Shown piece by piece: positions 34,983 to 46,987 of a stretch of 64,000 bases of DNA. The position numbers were made by a program, and so were the translations under genes. Location: positions 12,280,418 through 12,344,417 of the forward strand of contig OX387605.1 of the NCBI GenBank assembly GCA_947568835.1, given 5' to 3'. Positions within the stretch are counted from its first letter, which is position 1, and the number at the start of each line of letters is the position of its first letter. This stretch comes from Protonemura montana. Its lineage: Eukaryota > Arthropoda > Insecta > Plecoptera > Nemouridae. The notes below the pieces were generated by a model. It worked only from the letters and a program-made list of their open reading frames with translations. It searched no databases and was not told where the DNA came from.

Positions 34983-37632
34983 ATGGCACGCGTAATCACC
35001 CAAGAAACATTTGATGATGTAGTGAAGGAAAATATTGAGGAATTTGACATGACTGCCGATGAAGCAGTCGATGATGCAGCTAAACAATTCATTGCTCAGG
35101 TAGGCATGAATCCACCTTTATTAATTCATTAGAAATTATCCAGAATATTAAAACCACCTTGCTGTGAATCTGAATCACCTAGGTACCCAGGTACTTTTGT
35201 TTGTTAATTGTTTTAATCGCAAACGTTTTCAGGGGGTAGACTTGAGTTGCATAATAATGGACAAACTGTCAGAAGGTCAGCAACGGCCCATTATACAGCT
35301 AGTTGAAAAGTTGGGTGCATTTTTAAAAAACAAAACAGAAAACACTCTGGAGTTTGTTGAGCTAATAAACAAACTTAAACAAGAATGTGACAAAGGACTG
35401 GCGCAAAAGGTCTTGGCCGGAAATCAAGGTGCCTACGATATCCTGGTCGACTCATTGGAATCATATGTCACCGATCGAAGTGTTAATGTTCCAACATTGT
35501 ATGCCTTAATTTCATTGATGACTGGTAACCCAGATCTCCTAAATTTGAGAGGTATAAGCCAGATCAATAACTACATTGACAACCAAGATGACCCAACTGT
35601 TGTTGTGTTAGTGCTGAAGTGGACGAGACAGTGTTGTATTAAACATGAGATGAATCGGCAAGCTATCTTTGATAATGATATCGTATTGAGACTGAAAAGT
35701 CGACTCTACCACGCCGACAGCTCTGCGGCTATTATCCGGGCTGTGTGTGGCGTAATAAGAGGCCTTGTTCTTGATGACGATATCCGGGTGGAGTTTGGCC
35801 GAGCTCATGAACATGCCAGACACCTCTCAGGGGAAGTGCTTTGCGGACTCACAGATTTACTAACAAGTGCGTATGTTATCTGCTAATTATCTATGTTATA
35901 GCTGAGAAAATATTTGGGTGGAACGAGGTGCTCAATGAACTAGCAAATTATTGTTTATGCTGTCTTAATTAATGTTCATTATGTTGATAGAGTTTAAGAC
36001 AGACGCAGAGACTGTGGGTGATTTAATGCAGACCTTGTCAGCACTTGTGGTCAAGGATGAACTCTGCCAGAAAGTGGAGGCTTCGGGCGGCCTGCTCTTT
36101 GTGCATGACGTCTTACAAGAATTTGGAGACAACGAGGTTAGCACGGGGTCTATCGTAATTAAAATACAACCGCTCGATTGCTGAGTTAAAGGTGCCAAGT
36201 CAAGCTTGACAGTGCCATATGACAGTCGGATCTAATCTCGAATGCATTTATTGCAGAAGCTGACCAGACAATGCCTAAAGCTGCTGAAAGCCTTGTGCGG
36301 CAATGACGATGTCAAGGCCAAGATCATAAGTGTGGGTTGTGGACCGCTGATTGTAAATTCCATGCAAAATAACCAGGTATGGATTGCCCAGCCATCTCCA
36401 GAGTAATGTTATATAATCTGACTAGCCTGTGGGCCTAGTTCAAGAGTCAAGACTGAACTGAGCACTGGCATCTACTTAACTCTGGGAACCTAATCCTTTT
36501 TCTATGCTCCGAGTTAAGGTTCATTTTCATACAAAAATTATAGGTTTGCAGAAATTAAGCCACAATGGAGAACTTGTGTGGTTAATGTGAAGTGGTTAAA
36601 CATTTTTTTTAAATTTGGTAAGAAGGTTCTAAGTCTCCACATCCTGCAAAATATTTTGGCTTTTTTACCCCAACTTACCTTAGTTAACGTCATTTCAAGA
36701 GTGTGTCATTCTTTACGAGCAGGCTTCGGTGGACGTGGCGCTGGCTGGATGCGCCGCCATTGCGGCACTTACCCTACGCAACCCAGCCAATAGCAAGGTG
36801 CTGTTCGATGCCGGCGCCCCTGAGCAGATTGTGGAGGTGATGCGCATCCACAAGGATAACGCTGACGTGCAGGTACGGCTGCAAGGAGCAACCACATTTG
36901 AGGATGACAATAAATCCTTGCTAATTGCCGAGTTTTGTTGCAATGTCATTCTAAGACTGGAAGGACAAAGTTGACATAACACATGCACATCAGTTTCAAA
37001 TAATTTTTACGCTGTGTTTTACACCTGTCCCAGGAATAAAATTCCAATACAATAAATGGAACAATTTTGCAGCCTCTTTTAGTGTTCATAGAAACAATCC
37101 TACCCAGTTTGGGCACAGTAGATATCCGTGGACATTGCCTCATGATTGAGGCGCATGCATTTAGAAAATGGGAACCTAATGGTGTAGAAAGTACTGACCT
37201 GATTTTAATTCTGCCTAATACTAGGCAGAAGGCCTAGTTACGAGGCCTAGTTCTGCCTGATAAAGTACACTTGAGTTTTGTAAAGCATAATCTAGCTTGT
37301 TGAAGGGTGTGCTCACTTGTTGACAAGATTCATTCTTCGGGAGTTTTATAGAAAAAATGATACTCAACCGGGCGGCAGCCAAGGTCACCAGTAAGTTTTC
37401 AACTCATGTTGTGTTTTAGAAGCAAGGCAGCTGGGCGGTGCGCAACATGGTGTCGCGGGACCGGACGCAGTGTGCACGTTTCCTAGCGCTGGGTGTGGAG
37501 CCGCTGCTACACGACGCTCTCGCGCGGCACAAAGCGCGCTGCGAGTACGATGCCAAGGCCGCATTGCGCGATCTGGGTTGTGACGTCGAGCTCAAGGAGC
37601 GGTGGACTGGCAAAGGGGGAAAGCTCAACTGA
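34983..37632 (+). CDS. ARMC6: ARMC6, armadillo repeat-containing protein 6
   Basis: Exons 34983-35099, 35233-35866, 35991-36136, 36257-36376, 36723-36872 and 37420-37632 (stop TGA) join in phase to 459 aa, close to the usual family length. The start [20 protein letters not shown] is preceded by a 5' UTR acceptor at 34960. The N-terminus matches the ARMC6 signature (RITQETF...NIEEF, then QGVDLS). The middle and C-terminus show armadillo-type helical repeats (for example [20 protein letters not shown], then [15 protein letters not shown]). The cellular role of ARMC6 is poorly defined; it is a soluble helical-repeat protein. A polyadenylation signal AATAAA lies at 37742-37747. The last exon is overlapped antisense by an open terminal exon. 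Confidence 0.9.
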
Positions 37633-37953
37633 CGCAAAGGAATGACTTGCTTGGTCATCCTCATTTGCCATCTGAACAGACTTCCATTTGGCTTTGTTTT
37701 GGTGCGGTTTATCACAAGACTTGAATGACTTAACACCATCTAATAAAAGTTGCTTCTTGCCGACTAACGATGGTATTTCCGCTTCTGGCGTAAATTCCTG
37801 CATTCTGAAAGGTTGGGCTTGGTCCACACTGTGGAAACCACATTTGTTTGAGAGCCAAGCGGTGTCTGGTATGTCGCTATCAAATCTGTTGCCAGCCTGA
37901 AGCAAAGATGTTGGGAAGCTGTGCACAATTCGCCTTGAGCTGCCTAGGTGAGA
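37507..37953 (-). CDS. Candidate terminal exon antisense to the ARMC6 3' end
   Basis: 149 codons open on the minus strand, ending at TAG (37509-37507). The composition looks coding ([56 protein letters not shown]). An acceptor-like ctag at 37957-37954 gives a phase-0 join to the exon at 38383-38515. It overlaps 126 bp of ARMC6 coding sequence and the whole ARMC6 3' UTR. The part over the ARMC6 exon may simply be antisense to real coding DNA; the upstream part (37640-37953) lies outside ARMC6 coding sequence and is the better evidence. Product not recognised. Confidence 0.45.
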   Translation of the reverse strand, partial: SHLGSSRRIVHSFPTSLLQAGNRFDSDIPDTAWLSNKCGFHSVDQAQPFRMQEFTPEAEIPSLVGKKQLLLDGVKSFKSCDKPHQNKAKWKSVQMANEDDQASHSFASVELSPFASPPLLELDVTTQIAQCGLGIVLAARFVPRESVV

Positions 37954-38382
37954 CTAGACTGTTAATACTTATTTACATCTCTAGACTTACAGTAATCAAT
38001 TAAAGGGAATCTCACATAACCACGTAACGCTTCTACATTACCATTTAACTGATTTCTAAAGCTGAAAATATGGCAAACTGAGCCAAACATGCCAATAGTA
38101 CATAACGAAAGTTTCAGAAAATGTTCTAACTAAGCATTTAAATTTGAGTTGATTTTTTGAACATATGAAGTCCAGTCAGGCAGTACAGAAATGACCGAAG
38201 GAATTTTATCTGTTTGTTAAAACATACTAACTGTATTGTATCCAATGATCTACAAAGTTGCACAAATAGTCAGTACCCAGCACTTGTGCCTTAATGTTTT
38301 TTTCTTTTTTTAAGTTTGTTTCGTGTTAATCTTCTTTTTTTACTAAACAGAAAATAAAATTTTGGGGTGTGGTGCTACCTAC

Positions 38383-38515
38383 CTTGATTTTATCAGTCAT
38401 TTCATCCCAGAAATTTTCTCCAAAACCTAAACGAGATGTCCATGTTTCCAGCCCCCAGTGGAAGTGCAATGTCTCTGGAATATTTGTAATTAAAACATCA
38501 TTGCATGCAGGTTTT
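38383..38515 (-). CDS. Candidate internal exon of the antisense gene
   Basis: Open frame with a good donor (ATCAAG|gtaggt at 38383/38382). The coding-like stretch is LHFHWGLETWTSRLGFGENF, then WDEMTDKIK. Two acceptors are possible, giving starts at 38515 or 38474 (aaatattccag, better pyrimidine tract). It joins the 37953-37507 exon in phase 0. Upstream exons were not resolved: tiny candidates near 39653-39631 and 39766-39724 have good borders but do not join in phase. Confidence 0.42.
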
Positions 38516-40034
38516 CTGATATTCGTTGTGGGTTTACCTTTCAATGTTTACTTTGTGTGGCAAAAATAAAAAATCTATCATACTATTTTGTAGGTTCTTG
38601 GGCTTAAAATACCAGGAAAAGTGTGGGCGGATGCACAACCTACCAAACACAAAAAAACTTTTTAGCTGCTGCCTTGATTTGTAGAGTGCAGTGATGATGG
38701 GCACAGAATCTATGCTTAACTTGTGCAGCCGGCTGCTTTGTTTTTATTTAGTTCCATTTTCTTTTATCCTCTTCCTAGTATTTATTATTATTAATAATAT
38801 TTGACATGGTACAATTAACTTTTTTTTACAAAGTGCACACCTAGTTATCTCCCAAGACTAGGATTAACTCGGAAAAATCTTACAGTGAAGAAACAAATAC
38901 CTTGTGCATTACCTACCTTTACAGTACCCTAACATTTTAATTACCTTAACATTAGGAAAAATTAAAAAAAAATGTGCTGATGATTCTTGTACTGAGTAAC
39001 GACACCCAGCCATATTCTATCAGCAAAACAATATGAGACGGGTAGTTTAAAGAATTAGTAAGTGGTCCTTTGCAAGTCTCACAAGGAATTGGCAAGCCAT
39101 CTTCTTAGGATAGTTAATCAAAATTATTGTTGCTGATTTTGTAGTGTTACCAATGACACATAATTTTATGTATGATGTGTTATGCAAATAACGTATGAAG
39201 TAAAAAATCGGGCTGGTGGTCAATGGTCATTAATCAATATGCTGATATAACAATATAAACATTTATTTGCCAATTACAAAATAGAGCCAGAGATAAACAA
39301 CACAGGACAACTAAAATTTTACAGCTGTTAAGCTTAAATCTTTTTATTTAAAATACCATATCCTATCATTATCTAGACATGCAAAAAATCTAGAAAAATT
39401 CTAACCAAGCTCCTATTCCATAAAAACTTAATTACAGGGTCACTCTTGAATGCAAGAAGTAAAGTTAGAGCAAAAAAGCGAAAATTTAAGAAGCACACCT
39501 AGGTGGCGACTGAATGGTCATCTAGCGGCGTTATCAATTAAAAATTTAAGTTGAAATTCTCAACCCATGAGTCCAAAAAGCATAAAAAAAGGGAAGTTGG
39601 ATGTTAAGATTATTATTGTGCTTTCTTACAAAAAGTGTTTCCATTAAAAACGCTGCAGAACACAGAAAATTATCTAATTTAAAGGCAATGATTTTTGGCT
39701 TACCAGTACTTACATTTAAGCATAGAAAAAATGTTGGCCTAGTCTTTGAGCTGCATCTAACCAAAGATAATGATTTCAGATAGTTACTAGAGGGACAACT
39801 TTAATTCAATTGAATTTTAATGGTTTTTAGGCAGTCGACACTTTGAACAGTCAGGGAAATTAATTAATTCCTATTATAAACACACCCTCGTATTACTATT
39901 TTGCTCAATCCTTCGCCTACCATTTTGAAATGGTGCAACCAGTGTCGACTCACCAGTGTCCTTTCATGAGATAAAATGACTTCTCCAGCAAATCAAAACG
40001 ACCCTGTTAACAACGCTGCTAACAAGCCTTTGTA
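38516..40034. other. Region between the antisense exon and CIAO2A
   Basis: AT-rich. Contains the presumed CIAO2A 3' UTR (possible minus-strand ATTAAA at 39805-39800) and isolated splice-like sites at 39620-39770 on the minus strand. No confident gene. Confidence 0.3.
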
Positions 40035-41459
40035 TCAGTCTTCTTCTAAGATGCACTTTTCCACAAGTGTCCTTAATTCTGGATTTTCCATAGCAGCAGA
40101 TATCCTTTCCTTGTCATTGATTTGTTTGTTAACTGTTGGAAAAAGGCAGTTTTAAAAGGAGTTATTAACATGCATAAAAAAGGTAGAAGTTTGGGTTGAG
40201 GTTTTTACAACAAAAAAATTTGGTTTAGAAATTTAGTAGTTACCAAGAAAGATAACTTACTTTCATCTTCTGTTGTGTGAGCACCTTTTTTGATAAATAT
40301 GTCGAGCTTAAATTTATGAACAAGACTCCGCTCCAGCTTGATTCTAATACAGAGACCTATGAGAGTCGCTAGGGAGCAGTGTGGCACCGTAGGGTTGAAC
40401 TCAATCCGAATTACTGCATTGATGTTTGATGTGCTGAGAGACTTAACCTAGTCATGAAGTAATGAAAATTAATCACTGTCATCTGCAAGAAAGAGGATCT
40501 CATTTTCACAGGCTTTTTAACCTACCATTACACAATCCTCATAGACAACATTTAGGTCCTCCAGCGTAGCTGGTTTCTCTGGATCACGGATATTGCGAAT
40601 AACATCTAAAAAATGGAATGTATTAAGAATTTCTAAGGCTCCACAAGGTAGGCAGTTTCATTTATATTAAATCGATGGCAGCATCATAGAATAACGATTA
40701 TGTTAGATAGAAGGTTATCGCTCGTGGAAGAGGCAAAGCTTGCAATTATTAAGTTGTTCAGGGCTTTAGGGGTTTTAGAGTAAAAAGCCACTAAGCACAT
40801 AGGCACTAAGTTCAAATTACCCGAAGTTCTTTATGTATATGTATGCACGCTATGAACTGAGATGCAAAGAACTGCTGGTGGCATACATATACGTGATAAA
40901 CTACGGCCTATTCGAACTTAGCGTCTGTGCGCAGAGCGGTCTACTGCTTTTAGCGTACTTACTGGGCCCAGCACAACCAAATAGTTGCAAGCTTTGCTCC
41001 TTTCCATAAGCCTTCAAACTAACTTATGTTTATTCCATGGCAGAATGTTCCAGTAAAAAATGTACCATAGTATTCTCAAGGTATTAACTTTCACGAAAGT
41101 TAAAATTTGTAAAGTACACCGAAAGTATAAACGAAGGTTATACTAGCGTCTTTGACACAGATAGTCTATATACCAGCTCCAATTTACATCAGTTTAAATT
41201 AGCATGCATTTCTTTCTTTAATTAGGCAGGTTAAGAGCAACAGTCTGATAACAAACTTTCTACCCATTTCGTACTCAAATAAGTTCAGACGAAGCTATAA
41301 ACAAGGTTAATAATTACCATAAATAGTTTCTCGAAGTTCATCTGCACATTCCACTGGCATATCCAGCGATGCAGCTTCCACAGCTGTTTCTATCATAGTT
41401 TTGTCTGATGCCCCTACCCCAAGTAGGGATTTTGACTTTTGATAAAACGAGAGAAGCAT
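40035..41459 (-). CDS. CIAO2A: CIAO2A (FAM96A), cytosolic iron-sulfur assembly factor
   Basis: Exons in coding order: 41459-41318, 40605-40526, 40447-40261 and 40132-40035 (stop TGA). Phases agree (1, 0, 1), giving 168 aa, close to the about 160 aa of human CIAO2A. The MIP18/DUF59 fold is clear: [20 protein letters not shown], the Cys motif [17 protein letters not shown] with the conserved reactive Cys, then KLERSL, and the closing [20 protein letters not shown] and VEKCILEED. The NKQINDKER...AAMENP ending favours CIAO2A over CIAO2B. CIAO2A works with CIAO1 in the cytosol to mature a subset of Fe-S proteins, notably IRP1. Intron 1 holds a foldback element. Confidence 0.95.
40720..41011. mobile_element. 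Foldback (MITE-like) element in CIAO2A intron 1
   Basis: About 290 bp that folds on itself almost end to end. The left arm (GGCAAAGCTTGCAA...GTAAAAAGC...CACTAAGTTC...TGTATATGTATGC) is matched by the reverse complement of the right arm (GAGCAAAGCTTGCAA...CTAAAAGCAG...GCTAAGTTCG...CGTATATGTATGC) with scattered mismatches over about 130 bp. No coding sequence and no clear target duplication. Confidence 0.65.
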
Positions 41460-42091
41460 GTTTATAAAGTTAATGTCACAGCGAAGTTAAGTTCACGGTC
41501 AAGATAAGTTCACCGTGGATAAGATAGGACATACTGCTAGCTGCATTTGACCAATTTCTTCAGTTGCAAAATAAACTACGACTCACTCTGTCACTCGAAC
41601 TCAGAGATGTTAGGTTATAATTTCGTTAGCCAATGCCGGCAACACGATAAAATATATCTCCATCGACCCTGTCACATTTCTGTTGGTAGTACTACTTAAT
41701 TTCAGACGTTTACCAGCGGTAAATTTCAAATATTAAAATAGGGATTTAGGAAACTGTTGAAAATCTATACGAAGGAATAGTACGTGTTACGTCTCCAACG
41801 AGTATTAATGTATTGGGAAACGAAAAATTAAATATTCAATTAGCAGAGTATCTTTTGGCTAGGCGAAGTGGCTCAGAGCCACAGTATTTTTTGTGTAACA
41901 ACGTGCCAAATCAAGGCACGTTTTTTCAGTCCTAGGAAGATAGTTGGGTAAAATAAACGTTGAATTGAACTATCAACATATTGTGGAAACATCAAAGTAC
42001 AGAAAACAGAGGATTCTAATTTTCCAAATGACAAACCAGTTTCCTTTTCAGTGGAGTTAAAATGCGAACCATTCACCACCAAATGAACACA

Positions 42092-42537
42092 AACAATTGT
42101 CACCCGAACGGTTTGGCGTGTTGGAAACACAGGTTCTCACCAGATCACCGAAGTTAAGCAACACTGCGCTGAGTAAGGTATTGGATGGGTGGTTATTATA
42201 CACATGACCAGTTCTGTTTGGGGGAGAGGTCGGAGGGATAAATTTAGTTCAGCAACTTCACTCGCCTTGTTTATCAACCTCTTGACAGCATGGATTTGTG
42301 GAGGAATACTGCTGTTCGAGTTGTATCGTCCTCCAGACGGGACATTAAGCCGGTGGTCCCCTTGGTGCTCTTCGACAGGAGTAGGGTACATGCCGGCACT
42401 GGGTTTCCCCTCCTCCCTTCTAGGCTATGTTAGGTTCATCATCATCTACTCATTCACCGACGCCATTAGACCAGTGCTGCAAGGCCAGTTGTCAAAACAG
42501 TGTGTCGTTTAATACCACCAATCAATCAACAATTGTC
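42092..42537 (+). mobile_element. Full-length 5S-derived SINE with target duplication
   Basis: Body 42103-42526, flanked by the 11-bp direct repeat AACAATTGTCA (42092-42102 and 42527-42537). The head is clearly 5S-like: CGAACGGTTTGGCGTGTTGG, GGTTCTC, AGATCACCGAAGTTAAGCAA, GTATTGGATGGGTGG. The body has CCGGTGGTCCCCTTGGTGCT and CCGGCACTGGGTTTCCCCTC, and the tail GTTGTCAAAACAGTGTGTCG with a TCAATC end. The best plus-strand reference copy in the window. Confidence 0.9.
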
Positions 42538-42622
42538 AATGAATGGTCCTGACTTAATATAAAACAAGGTATTTCTATGCGCAAGCATAACGTTTTTTTT
42601 TTATTTTTTTCTCAGGCCTTTC

Positions 42623-43228
42623 ATGCGTAGTAGCCGGCTATACTTGAGCGCATCCGAGCTCATCAGAAAACGGTTGTTGTTATTTTGCAGAGAAATGGAG
42701 ACACTGGTTTATCATTACGACGCGTTAAACAGGCCCGAAGAAGCACACAATTTAGCATGCCATGGGTATTGCTATTTCTTTACCATCGTTTGTGTGAACT
42801 GTTTTATAAACAAGATACGTACAAGGTTCTTCTAGATAGTGTTAAGCTTTAAGCTGTACAAAAATGAAAAAAATAACAATGAATACCACAAGCAATTATA
42901 GTTAGTACATTATCATACCACATTTATTTTCAAAAATTATGTTTTGAATGGTCACATAGTAGATTTTTAACTAAATGAAGATATTCATGGGCTTGGCCCA
43001 GGGGCCATTCTGTGATCTATGTAGTATAATTTAATGTATAATAATATAATTATGTACAATATTCAACTGAATCCTATAAACATAGTCTCTGACGCACTTG
43101 CACACGTCCCCCCTTTCGACATTCTTCCACGCCCTCTACGGCTTCTTCGTGTCTCCTGACAGGGGTTCATTGTCTTCCACAGACTAGATCACACCGTGGC
43201 AGGACAGGGCGGACAGGGAAAACACTGA
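42623..43228 (+). CDS. Possible small two-exon protein (62 aa)
   Basis: Exon 1 coding part is 42623-42765 (ATG, preceded by an acceptor ttttttctcag at 42615, donor CATGG|gtattg). Exon 2 starts 43183 after tcattgtcttccacag and reaches TGA at 43226-43228 in matching phase (2 to 1). The protein is MRSSRLYLSASELIRKR..., then METLVYHYDALNRPEEAH, ending GQGGQGKH. It could be the C-terminus of a longer gene, since the frame is open upstream of the ATG. Other frames remain open to 43490, so exon 2 is uncertain. Family not recognised. Confidence 0.35.
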
Positions 43229-43229
43229 C

Positions 43230-45324
43230 GCTGTTCGACAACTGTTTGTATCAACCACATTTCGAAGGCCACGAAGGCTTTTCATCTCATCCGCTTTATT
43301 AAGAACACCGTGAAGCTGTATACGAAGATGTGCAACGAAAGCGACACGCTGGCAGAGTTCTTGTTGCCGTGCTGCATAGCTGCTGGGTGTTCTCCTGGAA
43401 CAAGACACGACAACTCAAGCGCCTGGCCACAGTCAAGGCCAGACATTGGAGATATTGCCAAGAAAAATAATAATATTGAAGGTAATGCAACCTATGGTAA
43501 TACTTATGAAAAATGTAAAATGATAAGTTTAAAAATGAAATGAAAAATATACTTCTGGTTTGAAAGATGCATCTCTTTGGGTTGAAACCGATTTTCTTGG
43601 GCCTATTTCTGGGGAAAGTAGCAGAGGTACCGCGGTGCGCTTAAAATTTAACTCAACTTCAGTCGCACTCGCAAGTGGAATCAGTGGAAGAACTTTGCTA
43701 ATTAGAACTTAAAAATCACAAATCTAAATTGGCATACATCGTATCTCTTGTAGCAGAGACCGCTGTACAGCATTGGCCGAATTACTACTGAGGCTTAGTT
43801 AAATGTTTATCTTTTTTTCATACCTTCGGAACAAGGAGACTTGTTGCTTGCCCCTCCCCTCAATGAGACAGTTCACTTCTAGTTTCCATCCCCCTCTCTG
43901 TATAGTCTCTCAAACAAGGGGCAACATCGCCGATTTCTTCGCATCAGATATGGTCAATGTATGCCAGTGCTACCACCGCATAGATTGAATGCTAAGTTAT
44001 ATCGCCGTGCAGTTCCACAATTGCGTCAAGTAGGCGCTCACATGTCAGAAATTAATCTGTCAGCACAAGCAACTTCTGTTTTTTGATGATAACAGCCGTT
44101 GGCAATACCTTCGTAGCTTTTATATTTTCAATACTGAACGAAAATCACCGACGCACGCGAGACTATTTTGTGATTGTAACAATGAGACCCAGAAAAGCAA
44201 TCTAACTTGAAGTTATTTAATATCCTGATGCCACTTTGATTGCCACGATTATCTTGAATACGTACCCAACGTGTCCCCTTTGCAAACAAACGAGCAGGAT
44301 ACTTTTGCATTGTCACCCGCAAATTTAGATCATATCACCCCTCCCCGCACAACTTCGACTCCGCCGCAGAGTGCTTGTGGCAATAAATCATATTATTTCC
44401 TAGCAGCATTCTAATGGCCACCATGAAACTGCACACGTTTAACATATAGTTTCAACATCGACATCCTATTTAATGTTGGAGCAGTTGGGGCATATTTAAC
44501 GAAAGGATTTTGGCAGAAGATACCGTTAGGGAAACGCCAGGCATGATTTTGCCATGGGTTACCATTGCCCACTCTTCTCGTCGTGCCCCTTTCTTGGCTC
44601 ATCCACTGACATAGGTGCATTGAATTAGGCACCTCGTTTTCTGGTGAACCATGCATTGAATACACACCAAACCGTATTACGTTATTTAAATATTGTTCAC
44701 GAATTTGCAAGGATAAAGTAACGCTCGATAGAACATATTCGATGTTTCCACAACGACAAAAACTATCTGAAATTAGATTTAAAGATTTTTTTACCAAGCT
44801 GAGATAAAAATTCATAGATTTGAAAACATTTTCAGGTTCTGCGTAGACTGGTAGATTCCAAGTCGCCAGTCGTGGACTTCTGCTAGAAAACTGCTACCTT
44901 AGACGCTACCTCAGTGTAGCTAGCACATCTGCAAAATCTTGGTATGAGCTCCTATGACTGAGCATTTTGTACACTCTAAACAAATCGTTTAACATGACCC
45001 GAAATAATGCGATCATAGATTATATGGCGGAAGAGTTGATGAACATGGTAACAAGCCCAGGCAGCAGATTGTGCACAGTGGTCGAGTTTTCGTTGACGAC
45101 GAAGTGCGACAAAAGCTCTCCCACAAGATGTTGTCTTTACCGTATTATTTAAATCAGACATGATACCAGACCAGTTCTGATTCATGATGCAGTGCTTGTA
45201 CTTAAATACCGTGGAGCATAGCAATAGCTGATCTTTGGGCATGACCTTCTGAAGATGTAAGTTTACCAAGTAAACCTAGGACATCATCAACGTGACGACC
45301 TCTCAAACCTGGGTCAGGACCTAC
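43230..45324. other. Region downstream of the Dpr Ig2 exon
   Basis: No supported exon. Minus-strand frames at 44411-44815 and 44976-45269 are open but match no family and lack convincing splice sites. The exon that should follow Ig2 in a Dpr gene was not found here. Confidence 0.3.
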
Positions 45325-45648
45325 CATTAATGACGTGCACGTTGACACTCGCCGGCTCAGCCACGGTGGGCAGACAAGTGTAGTTGCCAGAGTCCGTAGT
45401 CCGCGCGCGCGTTATGCGCAGTCGCGAAGTGAGCTCGTCCGTCCACTTGGTGTCGACGGAGACGCGCGGTGCCGGCTCGTGCTCGCGCAGCGGCGTCGTT
45501 GTTGGCGTCGCCTGCACGGCGGTGGTGCCGCGGTACCAGAACACGGTGCCCAGGTCGTGTGGGCCTTGGTTAATTATGCAGGTCAGCGTCACGGCACTGC
45601 CAGTCTTCACGTAGAGGTCGGTGGGGCCGACAATGCGAGCCTTGGCCT
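45325..45648 (-). CDS. dpr: Dpr-family receptor, Ig2 exon
   Basis: Second immunoglobulin domain of a Dpr (defective proboscis extension response) cell-surface protein; Dprs bind DIP partners and guide neuronal wiring. Borders are tcgtccacag acceptor (first base 45648) and AATG|gtaggt donor (last base 45325). The exon reads AKARIVGPTDLYVKTGSAVT, LTC (B-strand Cys), GPHDLGTVFWYRG (C-strand Trp), DELTSRLRITRA, TDSGNYTCLPTVAEPASV (F-strand Cys), NVHVING. The entry phase matches the Ig1 exon at 55038 (shared Glu codon). The loop between the strands is longer and Pro/Thr-rich (TPTTTPLREHEPAPR). Confidence 0.92.
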
Positions 45649-46987
45649 CTGTGGACGAGGAAGTGGTATCAGCATGGATGTTTATAGGACAACCTCCAGC
45701 AAGTGTATGCGTATAATTTAGCTCTAAAAAAAGTCGAAAAAAGTCATTCCATAAGGCATAAACGACACCAGGATGAAGTGACTCTAGTTGATGAGCGGTG
45801 TGATGAAGACGGTGGACCTACCTCCAAGGTCGGTCTGATTTTAAACCAGAATTTTCAGCTAGAATTTGCAGCTAGCATTTTCTTCTAGCTGAGAGCAAAT
45901 TTTTTTTGTTATATTTTGCAAAAGGAATCGCTGAGACCACTCTTAAAAACCAATGCAGCCATTGTTCGTCATTATTCCAGTATCGGTACTTTCAGATGGT
46001 TTGCGAACATCCACCTCTACTGCTTAGAGACGTGTAGAGACGTGGGATGATGCTTTGGGACGAAATCAGTTTTAGAATAGTATGTGATTTTTATAAAAGT
46101 CAATTTTGGCCATTTTAACTATATTTAGCGAGAGTCGTTTCTGACTAAAGGAGAAAGGAAATGAATTTCTATCACCATTTCTACGGAGAAATATCTAAAA
46201 AGCCACATCTCCCTCTGTGACAATGATGTCACGAGCCATGACACAGGTGACTGATAGTCTTGTTGGGAACGACGTGATGAATAGCACCCGGTAGGAAAAA
46301 CTTGTGGCTTCAAGAACTCGTAGCTCGAAAGCATAATTCGTTTGCCTGGCATTGCTGTCGAAACAATCCGCGCAAGCGAGGACACCGTTCATTCGGAAAA
46401 CTGCCAGCGAGTCCTCGAACTGAAGGCCACGCGCTGGCAGCGAATGAAATCTACCAAACCGCTCGACCACCTTGCTGACACGCCACATCGCGACGTCTGA
46501 TGACAATGCTTTAGCTGCTGTCAATAGGCTGCTATACGATTGGGACAACATGTACAATCGATCCTTTTAGTTTTCTACTGCGAATCCCTCGACCAGGAGA
46601 AATTCGCGAACAGCGCAAGAAGAAAGCATTCAACAATGGGACCAATTCTATCGCGAGTCCAAATTGATTGAAGTCGTCCACCAGATACCTTTTATTGAAA
46701 GACTTCCAAAATAGAGTTTCTACTTTTTTTCGCAACGAAAATGAAGGGTCTAGAGGTCTGCCCCCTCCGGAAAAACCACATGGCTCACTATTTCTGAACC
46801 ACAGGTCTAAAAGTTAACAAATTGGGATTTTCACAAATAAATGTGTCTCATTACCGAGCAAACAAAACACAAACTACAATTCATTACCAATCAGAAATAA
46901 TGAACAACGCTCTCGTTTGGCCAGGTCCGCGGACATGTTCCGCTTTCAGCAATAATTAAGCTACAATAGCGCACACGAGTAGCGGCT

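Noticed and set aside
39620-39770. Two tiny minus-strand exons with good acceptor and donor sites
   Set aside because: They do not join in phase with each other or with the exon at 38383-38515, so they are not annotated as coding.
42103-42200. Genuine 5S rRNA gene
   Set aside because: Only the promoter-containing part resembles 5S rRNA. The rest is a SINE body and tail shared with other copies and flanked by a target duplication.
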